Below are positions 50,401 to 62,395 of a DNA stretch of 64,000 bases, piece by piece. The notes below the pieces were generated by a model. It saw nothing but the letters and a program-made list of their open reading frames with translations. It did no database searches and had not been told where the DNA came from. Numbering within the stretch: position 1 is the first letter of the stretch; every line of letters starts with the position of its first letter. Position numbers and translations under genes: made by a program. The DNA is taken from contig WAEK01000002.1 of assembly GCA_011634665.1 (NCBI GenBank), positions 2,686,501 to 2,750,500 on the forward strand, written 5' to 3'. Source of the DNA: Mortierella sp. BCC40632. Lineage: Eukaryota; Mortierellomycota; Mortierellomycetes; Mortierellales; Mortierellaceae.

Positions 50401-51537
50401 CTTTGTTTCCTTCGTTCGACACATCCCTCTGCTCAGGCTTCAAGTACATTTCTGAAAAAGTCAGCCACTATCCCCCCGTCATGGCCGTAAGTCGAATGTC
50501 TTGATCCACTTTTATTTTTCTATTTTGAGGGTGTAGGAGCCTAGCGCTGCGGACTTTCTTTTCTTTTCTTTCTTCCTCTAAACAGTTGAACGCTCTCGCT
50601 CTCTCGCTCTCTTTCTCCTCTTAGTGCCATGCCGAGTCGATTCACCACTGGACGTTCTCGATGGATTCGCGAGCAAAGACCAAGTTCTGGGGCAAATCCA
50701 TGGTAAGCAACGTGCGCCTCCTTGACTTGACCAACCGTTGCCATCCCCCAATTTGCCCCGCCCTTGCTTTCTATGACCTCGTAGGACCATTAACTGACTT
50801 GAGTACGGACCAATGATCATCTATTTTTTCTCTCTTCATAGGAACTTATCCCCAATGGAACGATTCACATCAACTTTGAAAAGTCAGGCGATCACTACAC
50901 AATTATCAAGCCTTCCACATGGATGCGTAATTTGATTGCAGGCACAAAGTATTTGGACCATACTGGTGAGCTCAAGGTGATTAACCACACCACCCGGGAG
51001 ACGTGTGTGCTGACATTCAAGGAATCGAGCATGTTTGGTGGTACGAAGCATGAGGTCGTGGGTCATGTCCTGAATGCCAACGGAGCCAAGAAGAAGACGC
51101 TTCAGGGTCGTTGGAGTGAATCGATGATGGAAGAGGTAGCACCCAACAAGTTGGAGCGGTTGTGGAAGTGTAACACCCCTCCTCCAAACCACATGAAGTA
51201 CTATGGCTTTACCGACTTTACAACACACTTGAACGAGATGACCCAGGGCTTGGAGCAGGTGCTGCCCAAGACGGACACGCGTTTCCGACCCGACCAATCT
51301 CTTTTTGAGCGTGGACAGGTTGAAGAGGCAGATCAGGAGAAACTGCGAGTAGAGCAGAAGCAGCGAGAGTTGAGAAAGACGATGGAGACTCAAGGCCAAG
51401 CTTGGGAAGTCCGATGGTTCGAGAAGAAGGATGACCCACATACTGAGGATCCTGAGGGCCAGACATGGCGGTACAAGGGAGGCTACTGGGAGTCTCGAGC
51501 GAACGGAGAGTGGAACGAAAAGGTTTACCTGTGGTAG
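47415..51537 (+). CDS. OSH3: Oxysterol-binding protein, Osh3-type (GOLD-PH-FFAT-ORD)
   Basis: Lipid-transfer protein acting at ER-plasma membrane contacts, exchanging or sensing sterol/PI4P. Exons 47415-48045, 48214-48351, 48694-49257, 49430-50308, 50437-50486, 50625-50702 and 50842-51537 (1011 aa). An N-terminal GOLD-like region (FQHYVHVDQPDKTLVWWFST ... YVLVFDNSFSINTSKRLTFF) with a Ser-rich insert is followed by a PH domain (about 242-335, SGWLLKKKRKRMQGWAKRWF). A FFAT-like motif, DIFYDADD (about 552-559), would bind ER VAP proteins. The C-terminal ORD (from about 648) has NPLLGETFEYV and ends WNEKVYLW. GOLD plus PH plus FFAT without ankyrins points to Osh3 rather than Osh1/2. The ORD signature reads EKVSHYPP where the family usually has EQVSHHPP. 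Confidence 0.92.
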
Positions 51538-52300
51538 ACTCAGGACGACTAAACACGCTTTTGACAACATAGTCTTAGCAAAAAAAAAAAAAGAGAGACC
51601 TCATCCCATCTCATCCTATCTAGACTAAAATAAAAATAAAAAAAAAAAAAGCGTAGCTTTTTGCGGTACGTACTGTACTTCTTTTCTAAACATACCTCAT
51701 CTGGAGGCTGTGTTCCTGGATAAACGATGACATGAAAACGCCCTTGAGAGATCTGCTTACTCTTGGGAAAAAAAAAAAAAAAAAAAAAAAAAAAGGAAGG
51801 AAGGAAGGAAGGAAGGAAAGAAGGAAGAAAGTCCTTCAAGCTGGACATTCAGACAGCTAAGCCCTGACTGAGAAAAACAGAGGAGTGGATCGGCTACATT
51901 TCGATTGCGGCGGGGTTCAGAGTCTCTAGGTTAATATCTGGTCAAGAACACAGTGACTCCTCTTCTTACCTTCACCGTTGAGGCGATCGGTGGTTTTGGA
52001 ATTGTCGAGTTTCGCCCTTTGATTCCAATCCCCCACCTAAACTCTCGAGTCTTGCCGATCGTGTGAAAATGAAGAGGAGAAAGGGTCAGGTTCAGACAGA
52101 GGCACGCGAGTCGCTGCAGGCGACATAGTAAAAGGGACCACCAAGCACAGCCTCTTTTCTTTTCTTTTCCCTCCGATATAAGAGGGCCTACATCGGATTC
52201 TCTTGTGCTGCTCTCCCGCTCGGCCTCTTCCCTCATCTCTCTTACTTCTCTGCTCTCCTGTGTCCTTATCGGCTCTCTCTTTATTGCTTCTTCCCATACT
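51538..52300. other. Intergenic, Osh3-like 3' flank and UGDH promoter
   Basis: 763 bp. The 3' side has A runs and (GGAA)n at 51795-51826. The UGDH side has a TATA-like GATATAAGAG at 52175-52184, about 120 bp before the ATG, then a CT-rich 5' UTR. No gene seen. Confidence 0.5.
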
Positions 52301-54013
52301 ATGCTTAACATATGTTGTATTGGCGCCGGTTATGTCGGTAAGTCCGCCATATCTGCCACAAAAAGTCAAGGCAAAAGATATCAGACCAGCCCCTAATCCC
52401 TTGATCTACGGTCTACTATGGCAACGAATGTCACATAAGGTGGCCCCAGCTGCGCGGTGATCGCCTACAAGTGCCACGACGTCAAGGTGACAATTGTGGA
52501 TCTAAACCAGACGAGGATCGACGCATGGAATTCGGAACAACTACCTATTTATGAACCTGGTCTGGACGATATTGTCTTTGCACGCCGAGGCAAGAATCTC
52601 TTCTTCTCCACAGATGTTGACAAGGCCATCCTCGAAGCCGATATGATCTTTGTCTCCGTCAACACCCCAACTAAAAAGACCGGTATGGGGGCAGGCATGG
52701 CTGCAGATCTAGCGTAAGTAAGAAAAACCTGGGGGTTGTCTGTAGCATGGCGACAAATAGTACGCTAACATTGTCTATTCTCCTTCTCCCTTTCTCTCTC
52801 TAGCTACATCGAGACGGCTACCCGCAGGATCGCTCAGGTGGCAACTACCTCCAAGATCGTAATCGAAAAGTCGACAGTTCCTTGCCGAACGGCACAGAGC
52901 ATGCGCACGATCCTCGAGGCTAACTCGACCAATGGTGTCAGATTTGATATCCTCTCCAACCCTGAGTTCTTGGCAGAAGGCACGGCCATTCAAGATCTCT
53001 TTCATCCGGACAGAGTCTTGATGGGATGTCTCCAAACACCTGAAGGTTTAGCAGCCCAGCAAAAGCTAGTCGATGTTTACTCACGCTGGATTCCTCGTGA
53101 GCGTGTTATTACTATGAACCTCTGGTCATCCGAACTCTCTAAGCTCGCTGCCAATGCCTTGCTTGCCCAACGAATTTCGTCCATCAACGCGCTCTCGGCC
53201 ATCTGTGAGGCCACAGGTGCCGACGTAGATGAGGTGGCCTTTGCCTGTGGATCCGACTCACGAATTGGACCCAAGTTCCTCAAGGCGTCTGTCGGGTTTG
53301 GGGGCTCTTGTTTCCAAAAGGATATCCTGAATCTAGTCTACTTAAGCGAACAATTGTTCCTACCCGAGGTGGCTGCCTATTGGAAGTCCGTTGTGACGAT
53401 GAACGAGTATCAAAAGATGCGGTTCACCCATCGGATCGTGCGGACTCTCTTCAACACCGTGACCAACAAGCGGATTGCTCTATTAGGATTTGCATTCAAA
53501 AAGGATACTGGCGATACACGAGAGTCGGCAGCCATTACCTTGTGTAGTTACCTGATTCAGGAACATGCACAGTTGGCCGTGTACGATCCCAAGGTCCCAC
53601 ACAAGCAAATAATTATGGATCTTACCGAACCTGGCATTGGTACCAACGAGACCGAAGGTAAAAAGTCTTGGTGGATACCTTTATTTTATTTTACTTTTTG
53701 TAAACCAACGGGCTCAAGTCTGTAAGAGAAAACGCTCTAAACAGCCTTGGTTCCGTTGTATTTTTGAACTTGTGGGGTCTTAGTCAAGAAACACGTTTCG
53801 ATTTGCGCCAGCGCCTACGAAGCTTGCGCCGGCGCCGATGCCATGGTGATTTGTACAGAATGGGACGAGTTCAAGATGGGGGCACTGGATTATCGACAAA
53901 TTTATGCGTCGATGAACAAGCCAGCATTCGTCTTTGACGGTCGTCTGATCCTTGATGCTCCCAAACTCCGCGAGATTGGCTTCAAGGTGGAGACGATCGG
54001 AAAAAGTACCTAA
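52301..54013 (+). CDS. UGDH: UDP-glucose 6-dehydrogenase
   Basis: Cytosolic NAD-dependent enzyme oxidising UDP-glucose twice to UDP-glucuronate, the precursor for polyuronides found in walls of Mucoromycota-type fungi and for UDP-xylose. Exons 52301-52337, 52440-52713, 52804-53657 and 53784-54013 (464 aa). The Rossmann motif GAGYVGGPSCAV is split by intron 1. Other signatures: [38 protein letters not shown] and [11 protein letters not shown] with the catalytic Cys at about residue 273 (human Cys276). The C-terminal domain shows [24 protein letters not shown] and FDGR. The tail is shorter than in animals; nothing essential is missing. All three introns keep phase (1, 2, 1). Confidence 0.96.
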
Positions 54014-56375
54014 AAGATTGGTAATAATGGAAATGACGAAAAAGAGAGTGAGAGCTCTGACAATGCTGAAACAGTTTGAAAGTTCCTGAAAAGAACTCGT
54101 GTCGGCACTGTAACTCGACAGCTCTTTTTCTCATCGCCGATGTCCTCAAGACCATTTTTCCTATTTTTTTTTTTTTTTTTTTTTTGGCGATGGCCCAATA
54201 TTACTTACAGCCCTTCATTAGCCCGAGGCCTGCCTCATGCACATTTGTTATATAATTTACCACAAAAAAAAAGCAAGGGTCTAGAGTCCCTGTTGTGCAC
54301 CAATACCATGCCACAACAGCCTCTCTTTCTTTTTTGCTTCCTGCGTGCTGGCTACTCCCGTTCGGGCAATTGTCTGTCCAGCCAGCTGTCGAACAGATTG
54401 AGGCAAGGTTTTTTATTGGATACATCACTTTCTCTTTCATTGAACTCTTTGTCTCTCTCTGTCTCTCGCAAGCCAAACTTTACTCCTGCAGGGCCGCTTT
54501 GCGAATAAACACCAAATCCCTGGAAAAACCTCTTGTTTGTGCTCTGCTCACAATGCTAGCAGTATCAGTCATCTTTTTTTTTCTTTTAGCAGCCTGCGCT
54601 CAACTGTTCCTCCCACTCGAAACCGTTGTCCCGATTCGAACAAAAGGGGAGGGGGAAGAAGAGACGGGATCTTGGCTCTCGGACCTAAGGCTTCAAAGTT
54701 CTAGCCTTTTTACTTTGTGGGGATGGAGATAGTGGTCTGCTGGATAAACAACGAGTCCAACACAACAGCTGGCCACATTGGGGAAATGAAGTACAGCCGA
54801 CTCTTTCGCATCTTCTTCCTCTCATCTTCCATTCTTGGACTTTGCTAGACGAAGTCCTTTCTGTCCTCTCCTTCCTATCGACGAGTTTACCCATGTTACC
54901 AGGCGAAAAAAAGCCCTAATAAGAGTATTTTTCCGAAATGGACGTTCAAGCTTAGCTTCGAACTATTCCACTGGCCCCGTCCTCATCTACCCCTATCCAA
55001 CAGCTCCGTCTATTCATGCCATGTTATTATGTCCCAGACACTAGACCGCGGAGTCTGACCTTGGGTCACTCTCCATGGAGCTCTAGTCTAGCCGGCCTTT
55101 TAATCATCCACCATCCATCCCCAGTCTGTTCTCTCTCTCATACTCAATATACATGCACTGCACTAGCTCTCTGTTGCAGATAGCAAATATACACTCATGA
55201 CCCCTCAGACTGCTTTGTACACTATTTTACTTGAGCCAGTACATCCATGAATAGAGAGGGAATGGGAGCTGGCCCGTGGTCCAGTGCTTGGTCCACCGTG
55301 CTCCTCTCTCCTCACAATTGCTGACGAGACCCCAAGGCAGCGGTCATTGGCGCGGCTTTTGTTCAGTGCCCAAAAGCTGCTCTACTACCTACGTACCAAT
55401 AAAAGTCCAGACAAAGACATCTTTGGGATCAACCCCAAATATGGGTAACCATGCTGGTAAGCCTGGTGAACCTGGCGCCTTTTCTCTAGACCATCCAATC
55501 TCCCTGAAGGCGCAAAGGCGCACGGAACGCCGCACAAGCGCCAAGAAAGAAGGTTCCCTGGCCCATGTCACCTCATGCGTCACACATTGCTTGGTGCCAA
55601 TTTGTCAAGAGGGGTTCCCTTTGGTGCTGTTGTTGCTGCTGTTCCGGGCGAGGTTCTTCCATTCTATCTGACTATCGTCCCTTTGTCGTCAATAATGGAA
55701 GAACATGTCCCTGGCTCTCAACTCCAGAGGACGCTATTTTCCGTTTCGCTATTTTTTTTTTTTTTTTGGGATTGCCCGGGTAATATAAAAGTACAGAGGG
55801 GAGAACCGCAAGTCTCTGTTTCTCTTCTCTTCTCTCTCTTCTTCTTCTCTCTCTCTCGTCTTATCCTTCTTTTGCATCATTCTCTTCATCTCCTCTTCGT
55901 CTTTTCTTCGTCCTCTGTATCATACACCTCCTGCGCACGCAGCCTTCCCCTAACCCAAAAGAAAAGTCATTCTCTCTCTTCCATCAGACAGTTACCTGGT
56001 TTCTCTGTGCTTTTCTCCCACCCTCGACTGAACCAAACCTTGCTTTCCGACCTCAACCTGACCTCCCTCCCCCCCTCTCCTCTTCTTCTCCTTCGTTTCT
56101 CTTTTCCTCCCATCCATTGCGCTCCTCACTCCCTTCCTTGCTTCTCCTCCCTTCGGACGATCCATTCTCCCTTGCGATAAAAAATAACTTTTCCCCTGCT
56201 TCACCACTTGTAAATACCACCTCCCCCTCCAACCCCTTATCCATTCGCCAGTTTGTCCTTGTAGCATCTCCTTTGTCTTCCCTTTCTTCCTTTTGTCTTA
56301 ACGGAACCAGACTCGACAGCCCTTTCCACCGCAACTCTCGCCGTCATAAAAGAAAAAGAAAAAGAAAAAGGCGCC
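54014..56375. other. Intergenic, UGDH 3' flank to orphan membrane gene
   Basis: 2.4 kb without a gene I can support; open frames are short and lack codon-like composition. T runs at 54164-54185 and 55752-55767. A TATA box lies at 55784, followed by about 560 bp of pyrimidine-rich DNA up to the next ATG, probably a long 5' UTR. Confidence 0.5.
55784..55791 (+). promoter_or_regulatory. Candidate TATA box (TATAAAAG)
   Basis: Consensus match downstream of a T run and upstream of a long CT-rich leader; would serve the gene starting at 56376 with a 5' UTR of about 560 nt. Confidence 0.45.
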
Positions 56376-57674
56376 ATGTCGAGTACAACGACGGCAAAGA
56401 CAACAAGTTCAATGGCCAACAAAGCTAAACCAGACCAGACTAAGTCCAGGACACTATCACGGACACTGTTCATCCTTGCTGCATACTCGCTTACGACCGC
56501 AGCCCTTATGGGTTCTTCGATTGGCCTTGTGGACTATCAGGCGCATCAATTCCTTGTCCTCCGTCGTCTCCACCATCGGTCATGTATTTCAACAACAGAG
56601 GCCGCAGAGGCCGCAACAACATCAACTGGAACAACAAGTTCAGACACAGCCCTGTTGTTACCGACAAATGGTTGCATGGGGCACAGACATCTTTTTGGAC
56701 ACAGCCGACATCCTGCCTCACACGAGGGATGGTCCCATCACCATATTGGCTACAAAGCCCTTTTTATCACAACAGGAGTCCCAGTCCTGGTCTGGGTAGT
56801 CTCGCTCCTCGCAACATCATACATGCTACCCCGAGGGATATCATCTCTTTCGTCCGAGAGACGATCCAGGTCTTTAGAGCCGAGATTTGGGACAAGACAA
56901 CAGCGCAGGGTCCATCGTTGGGTCAGGACCCTGACCCCGCGGACAGGGATCTTGATTAGCCAATGTCTCTTTGCCCTGTTCTGGGTCATACTGGGAGCGA
57001 TTCAAGAGGTGCAGGAGCAAATGTTGACACGATCATGGTATCAACACTTGTCCTCTTCATCTGACCAGTCAACCGAGACCAACAGCCTTAGACAGGGCTT
57101 GGACTCGGGTGTGGAGACAGGTGTGGAGTCAAATAGACAGTTCCCTGGACTGATGGTTTCATTGACGGTAGTGTGGTATGGAGCGATTGTCCTTCTTGGG
57201 ATTGCAACAGGGCTGCTCACGACCAGTAGTGGTCGGATGGAGAAACTGCTTGGACGGGCCTACTGGGAGGCACGACAGCTCGAGTCGCAAGCCGAGGAAA
57301 TACCCGAGTCCAGCTCAGAGAAGGAACCAACCATGACCACCACAACCACCACGGTCGTGGGCCTTATCCCTGGATTTACGACTCGACAGCGTTGCATTCT
57401 TGGATTGCTTGTCCTGGCCGTGTTTGTTGGTCAGACAAGGCTCTTTGGATGGATGCTCGAGGCTCAGTCAAGACGGGCCTATAAGAATGGCACGGCGACC
57501 TCGGTGGCCACAATGTTGACAGAGATTGGACTGATTTTTGGAGGGGCCATGGTCTATCTTGGAGCACGCTTCATGCCCGCCCTTGCTGACGACGATGAGG
57601 ATGAGAAGAGCGACGACAATGCCGATGAGGGTAATATGAGAGCTCTTACCTTGGGAAGCTTGCAGAGTGCATGA
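56376..57674 (+). CDS. Orphan six-span membrane protein 1 (432 aa)
   Basis: Not recognised. Intronless 432-aa frame with ATG in a good context (GCGCCATGTC). Hydrophobic segments at about residues 31-50 (FILAAYSLTTAALMGSSIG), 127-150 (KALFITTGVPVLVWVVSLL), 193-212, 258-280, 339-360 and 378-400. Between spans 2 and 3 is a strongly basic loop (about 158-188, RRSRSLEP, RQQRRVHRW). Ser/Thr-rich and His-rich stretches lie between spans 1 and 2. The acidic tail contains DDDEDEKSDDNADEG. Length, uninterrupted frame and hydropathy pattern argue for a real gene. Similar topology to the gene at 59574. Confidence 0.72.
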   Translation: MSSTTTAKTTSSMANKAKPDQTKSRTLSRTLFILAAYSLTTAALMGSSIGLVDYQAHQFLVLRRLHHRSCISTTEAAEAATTSTGTTSSDTALLLPTNGCMGHRHLFGHSRHPASHEGWSHHHIGYKALFITTGVPVLVWVVSLLATSYMLPRGISSLSSERRSRSLEPRFGTRQQRRVHRWVRTLTPRTGILISQCLFALFWVILGAIQEVQEQMLTRSWYQHLSSSSDQSTETNSLRQGLDSGVETGVESNRQFPGLMVSLTVVWYGAIVLLGIATGLLTTSSGRMEKLLGRAYWEARQLESQAEEIPESSSEKEPTMTTTTTTVVGLIPGFTTRQRCILGLLVLAVFVGQTRLFGWMLEAQSRRAYKNGTATSVATMLTEIGLIFGGAMVYLGARFMPALADDDEDEKSDDNADEGNMRALTLGSLQSA

Positions 57675-59573
57675 GCGGGATCCAAGAGGAGGAGTGAGAA
57701 AGAAGAGAGGCGCTGCCGTCCCTCTATCCAGCGCGTACATAGAAAATAAGAAGCTTTTTCTTCTAGTAGGGCGAAGATCAAATGTCCATCGGAATATAGA
57801 CTCACACTTCTGTTGATGCTGTTCTTGCTGGAATATGCCTATTTCTCTGTAAACTACTGTTGAGTTGATGCGGTCTTGTCAGGCAGGGGGAGGAGTGACT
57901 AGAAACTGAAAGTGAACTATGGAGGGTAGGAGCGAGAAAGAGCGGGAGTGGAAAAGGTAGAGACAGAAGATGGGGGAAGTGAGGGAGAGTGAGGCTTGCA
58001 CGCGAGACTGGGATTGATAAATAAGAGACAAAACAATCCCTGAGACCTTGACAGACCAGGGACAGTGGCACGACGACGGCCACGCACAAGCCAAAGGCGT
58101 TCGTTCATTGGACAGACTGCTCCCCTTTATGTGAAGAGGGGCAACAGGGTTGATGGCGACGAGCAGGGCTATGACAAACGAGACGAACGCCGTCCTCCAG
58201 GTCAAAAATGGCCATTCTAGGGCTAGCTGGACAGAGCGACAGTGAGGAACAATAGGGGCGATACCCACCCACCACATGGACGAACAGGCAAAAGGTGGGG
58301 TTGAAAGGACAGTGGCGGATAAAAATAAACCATTGGTTTTTTTTGAACTTGTTGGACACACAGATGAGGCACTGCAAAGACCCACACCTTCACACCTGTT
58401 CGTCCTTTGCCCAAGCCCGTCGCTGCGGTTGGACATCACATACCCTTTTGTTGTTTTTGCTGCTGTGCCTGACGGAACTAGACCCGACCACTCCAGGGAG
58501 GTGTGCGCGGGCCTGTCCGCGTTGGCTCTGATATGACGACGTTTTTTTTTTTTTTTTTTTTTGGGTTGCCTCAACACTCCTATCCACTCCACCTCCCCCC
58601 CTCTCTTCTGTGCCAAATCCCTCTTACACACATGAGCACCTTGGCTAGTGTAGTACGTGTGCATGCGTACAACTGGGCATGTGCGAGACTCTGAGTTGAG
58701 CATGATCCTTGGCTGCCACGCTCAGGCAACAGGGGAGGGCGAGCGCGAGCAAAGAGAGTACCAGGCCATGTTTTGGGCAACTCTAGAATCCAAGCTTATC
58801 CTCGATCATCCTAGATGGAGCTGGGTGTGAAGACGGAGGGAAGTGAGATTGGGAGTAAAGGGCAAAGGCGCGGCTTAGTCGACATAATAAGGTTGTGTGA
58901 AAGGTGCAAAAGGTACTGAGTCTGTCCACACCTGTGCACCGCCTTTTATTTTTACTGCATGTGTGTGAAGGAACAGAAGAGAGGAAAGAGGAGAGAGAAG
59001 GCAAGCACGGACGGGCGGAGTGTGCAGGACAGTCCTTGGAAAGAAAGATGGGCGTCGCGGGCGTCCGCTACGCCCCGTCTCTGGTACCTGTGTTTGTGCC
59101 TGTGTTAAGTTACAGCAGCCCAACGGGAAAAAGAAGTCTTTGGGCACACACTCACTTGGCTTTCTCCCCCTGTGGCCAACTCTTAAAAGGGCGTCTCTTC
59201 CCTCGCCTCTTTCCTTCTCTTCACTGTCCCCTTTTCAGCCTCTGGGCACTTTCTCTCTCTTTTTCTCTCTGCGCCCCCCTGTTGGCCCCACGGGAACACT
59301 TCCGGACGCGCCTTTTTTTTTTCTTTTTTTTTCTTATTTTCGCCATCATTGTCCTCGTTTTTTCTTCCTTCCTTCCTTCCTTTCTTTCTCCTTTTCAACT
59401 TTGCTGACATTCGCACACATACACTTACACATACACACACAAATTCATAACACACACACGGCATACAAACTCACCCACACCAGTCAACCCATATCCAATC
59501 CTCGGACATACACCCATCCTCTCTTATCCTATCAAACACGCCCTGCTCTTCAGCCAGGCGATCTGAACTCACG
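57675..59573. other. Intergenic between the two orphan membrane genes
   Basis: 1.9 kb. Contains a T run (58543-58562), CA-rich and CT-rich DNA before the next ATG (59170-59480) and a 274-codon minus-strand open frame (57879-58703) without recognisable domains or normal composition, which I do not call. No other feature seen. Confidence 0.45.
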
Positions 59574-61970
59574 ATGTGTCCCTGCGCATCCGACCACACG
59601 CCCTCTTACTTGGCAGCTTCTTCGACCGTGCACCCCACGACCCATACCTCTAACCTTTCCACAAAAGAACACTCGATTGACCATCCAGAAGATGTCGAGG
59701 CAGCGATGGACAGAGGCCACAAAGAACCAGAGAACGACAACGATGCTTCGGTTGCAGCCTTGCAGACTCTTCTCTCACATCACCTTCACTTCCTGACCGC
59801 AGGCGCACTCTTCCTTGTTCCTTCGCTCTTACCTCACCTCGCCTCGGCCCTCGACCACCTCGCTCGCACTTCGGAAACCAGCCTTGATCGTTTTTCACAG
59901 CCGCAGCAACTGCACACGGCAAATGGTCGGCTCTTCAGTAACAGCAATATCAACAACAGTGATGACCTCCACCAAGTCAACCAATGGCCTGTCAGCCTGT
60001 ACTTGAAAGCAGCCCGGATTGTGTTACTTCCATGTCTAGGACTGATTTTGCCACTAGTGCTGTTCAAGATTCTGAGCCAGCAACAGCGGCGGCATAAAGA
60101 AAGGTTACTTTGGAGAAAGATGATGAGCACTCAGAGCAACTCTACGCCGCGGCAACTCGACAGTGGCTCTCTCGTCTCGATCGGGCGAAGCTGGGTTATA
60201 AGCACGATCAAGCGCGTGATGCCGAGCAGCCTGACCAACAGTGGGTCGACCAACCTCAGTGGGTGCAGATCCGAATACGAATACGGGCCATTGGCCCAGT
60301 CGGACGAAGAGAGTGAGAGCGAGAACGAGAACGATGACGAGAAAAAGTCGGAGCATGAATGGCAGCAACGGGAAGAGTCCACTGCAGGAACAGCAACCCC
60401 AACGAGGCCATGTGCCGAATCTGATGGTGTTCCCACCGCTTCTCCTGCGTCGTCCGCCACCTCTTCCCCCTGCCCAAGCCTGTGTGACAACAGCCTTGAC
60501 CAAGGGGCAATCGTCGACCGCGCGGCTGCTGTTGTAGTGGCCATTGGCCATGATCTGATTGGCGGCGCGCGCTCGGGCCATCGCCACCACATCGTCTCTG
60601 CCCGCGGGTCGTCTGTCTTGGCCTCGGCCTCGACTTGTTCTGCAGTTGCTACAGATGGGGCTGCGCGCGACAAGAATAGATCACCAACGCCCACCATGGC
60701 CGAAGACATGTCTATTCGTGCTTCCTCCCCTGTCTCGGCCCTACCTCGTCCACGAACTTTACTCCTGACAAGTCTCTTGCTCTGGACTGCTCTTATGGCC
60801 TTCTCCTCCAAGCTCGGTCTCAATACCCTTCCTGCTGATAACACCGACCCCTCTTTGCCTCTGCGCCAGGGGGGTTTTGTCCTACCCTCTGACAACGATG
60901 ACCTCTTCCTAGGATCAGGTCCTGCCATCATCGACGATTCCCTCCTAGACAGTACAGCCTCCACCCCTTTCGCCACCGCTCGTGTTGGCATTGTGATCTT
61001 GTCTGATGATGCTCAACAAGAAACCAGGCTCTCCAAGTCAGAGGACGAGGTCCTGGAGGAAGAGTTGGCTGCCGCATTGGAAATCTTTGACGCTCTCAAC
61101 GGCAACGACAGTGATAGAGAAGGTCATGAAGTACTCGAGGAGGATACCCCGATCGAGATTCTGGACAAGGATGATCTAGAGGCAATGACCGCCGATCCTG
61201 AGGACGCATGGATGTTCCAACAGTTTTTGCAGCACCTCGAGGAAGAAGAGACGACGATGGTCCAGCAACCCCAGTCAGGTCTAGAGGCTCCCGATCAATC
61301 GGAGGAAGTCCTTCCCCCAACCAGCGAGTTTGTGATCGAATATATTCTCGAAAGCGACCTCCCCTGCAGATACTCGACTCAAAGCTCCAGCCCAAGTGGT
61401 GCTAATCGCTGGTGGCCTTGGTCCTGGGGTGCATTGGAGGCTGAGGAGCTTGCTCATGAGCCTGGTCAAGTATTTGAGTACCGTGGTGTATGGACTGAAT
61501 TGATGATTGTCGCCATTTCCACGTGCCTTGGAGGCATCTTGCTTGGATTGGCCCAGGCTCGAGTTCTCATCCAACAATTGATCAAAGTCCATGAACAACT
61601 GCATGGTTTTGGCCCCTCAGCCCTACAGCGTCGTCAAGGGCGTATCTCGTCCATGATCACAGTCCTCAGCTGTAGTCTCCTCGCTTTGTCAGCGTTGGGC
61701 TTGACACTGGTCATGATCCTGTCTGAATGCTGGGATGTGCCCTCAGCCTACTTTATAGGCATTGGCATTGCAGGTGCTATTCTTGTGCATACCTGGGTTC
61801 CCGACGCGGCTCTGGATTTCCATCCTCTTGTACCTGAGGCGAGCACAATCCACGACGAAGTGTCAGAAAAGTCTCAATTGGCCTCCCTGGATTCGTATAT
61901 GGCCGAGCGGAGGAATGCCTGTTCGCTAGATGAGGCCCGTCGCTGGCAAGTGGATCTGTCATCCAACTAA
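59574..61970 (+). CDS. Orphan six-span membrane protein 2 (798 aa)
   Basis: Not recognised. Intronless 798-aa frame. Hydrophobic segments at about 68-90 (LLSHHLHFLTAGALFLVPSL), 143-165 (IVLLPCLGLILPLVLFKIL), 395-413 (LLLTSLLLWTALMAFSS), 643-665 (LMIVAISTCLGGILLGLAQA), 693-717 (MITVLSCSLLALSALGLTLV) and 725-742. Loops are Ser/Thr-rich; the segment between spans 3 and 4 is very acidic (LEEELAAALEIFD, EEDTPIEILDKDD) and may be luminal or a binding region. A basic, Gln-rich patch follows span 2 (SQQQRRHKERLLWRK). The start is the first ATG of the frame; 59706 is an alternative. Context gives no function. Confidence 0.7.
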   Translation: MCPCASDHTPSYLAASSTVHPTTHTSNLSTKEHSIDHPEDVEAAMDRGHKEPENDNDASVAALQTLLSHHLHFLTAGALFLVPSLLPHLASALDHLARTSETSLDRFSQPQQLHTANGRLFSNSNINNSDDLHQVNQWPVSLYLKAARIVLLPCLGLILPLVLFKILSQQQRRHKERLLWRKMMSTQSNSTPRQLDSGSLVSIGRSWVISTIKRVMPSSLTNSGSTNLSGCRSEYEYGPLAQSDEESESENENDDEKKSEHEWQQREESTAGTATPTRPCAESDGVPTASPASSATSSPCPSLCDNSLDQGAIVDRAAAVVVAIGHDLIGGARSGHRHHIVSARGSSVLASASTCSAVATDGAARDKNRSPTPTMAEDMSIRASSPVSALPRPRTLLLTSLLLWTALMAFSSKLGLNTLPADNTDPSLPLRQGGFVLPSDNDDLFLGSGPAIIDDSLLDSTASTPFATARVGIVILSDDAQQETRLSKSEDEVLEEELAAALEIFDALNGNDSDREGHEVLEEDTPIEILDKDDLEAMTADPEDAWMFQQFLQHLEEEETTMVQQPQSGLEAPDQSEEVLPPTSEFVIEYILESDLPCRYSTQSSSPSGANRWWPWSWGALEAEELAHEPGQVFEYRGVWTELMIVAISTCLGGILLGLAQARVLIQQLIKVHEQLHGFGPSALQRRQGRISSMITVLSCSLLALSALGLTLVMILSECWDVPSAYFIGIGIAGAILVHTWVPDAALDFHPLVPEASTIHDEVSEKSQLASLDSYMAERRNACSLDEARRWQVDLSSN

Positions 61971-62347
61971 AGGAGAGATGATCTCGGCCATTTAGTCTGC
62001 TCCTCCTCTTTTCTTTACTCTCCCTTTTCTTCTTGTACATAACCTATTCCCCTTGTATAGCCCTTCTTCTATTCCGCCTTCTACTCTTACATCTCCTCTC
62101 TCTCTCTCTCTCTCTCTCTCGTTTCTATCACGGTTTTGCTCCGCACAATTCTGACCGGGTTATTCGTTTAGCTCCCTGTACATACCATCTCATTGTCATC
62201 TTCCTCCCATCCGTTCTAGCTCACTATTTCCGTACAATAAACATACTGTATGAAGCCCTGGATATCTTTTTTTTTTTTTTTTTTTTTTTTTACAGCTCGA
62301 GGTATGGAGTTGTGTATGTCTGTGGTTCTGAATGCTTTTTTTAATCT

Positions 62348-62395
<48 letters not shown>

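Noticed and set aside
57879..58703. 274-codon minus-strand frame between the two orphan membrane genes
   Set aside because: Composition is low complexity, with a Lys run from a poly-T tract and Ser/Leu-rich CT DNA. It has no domain and no splice or promoter support, and lies in what looks like 3' and 5' flanks.
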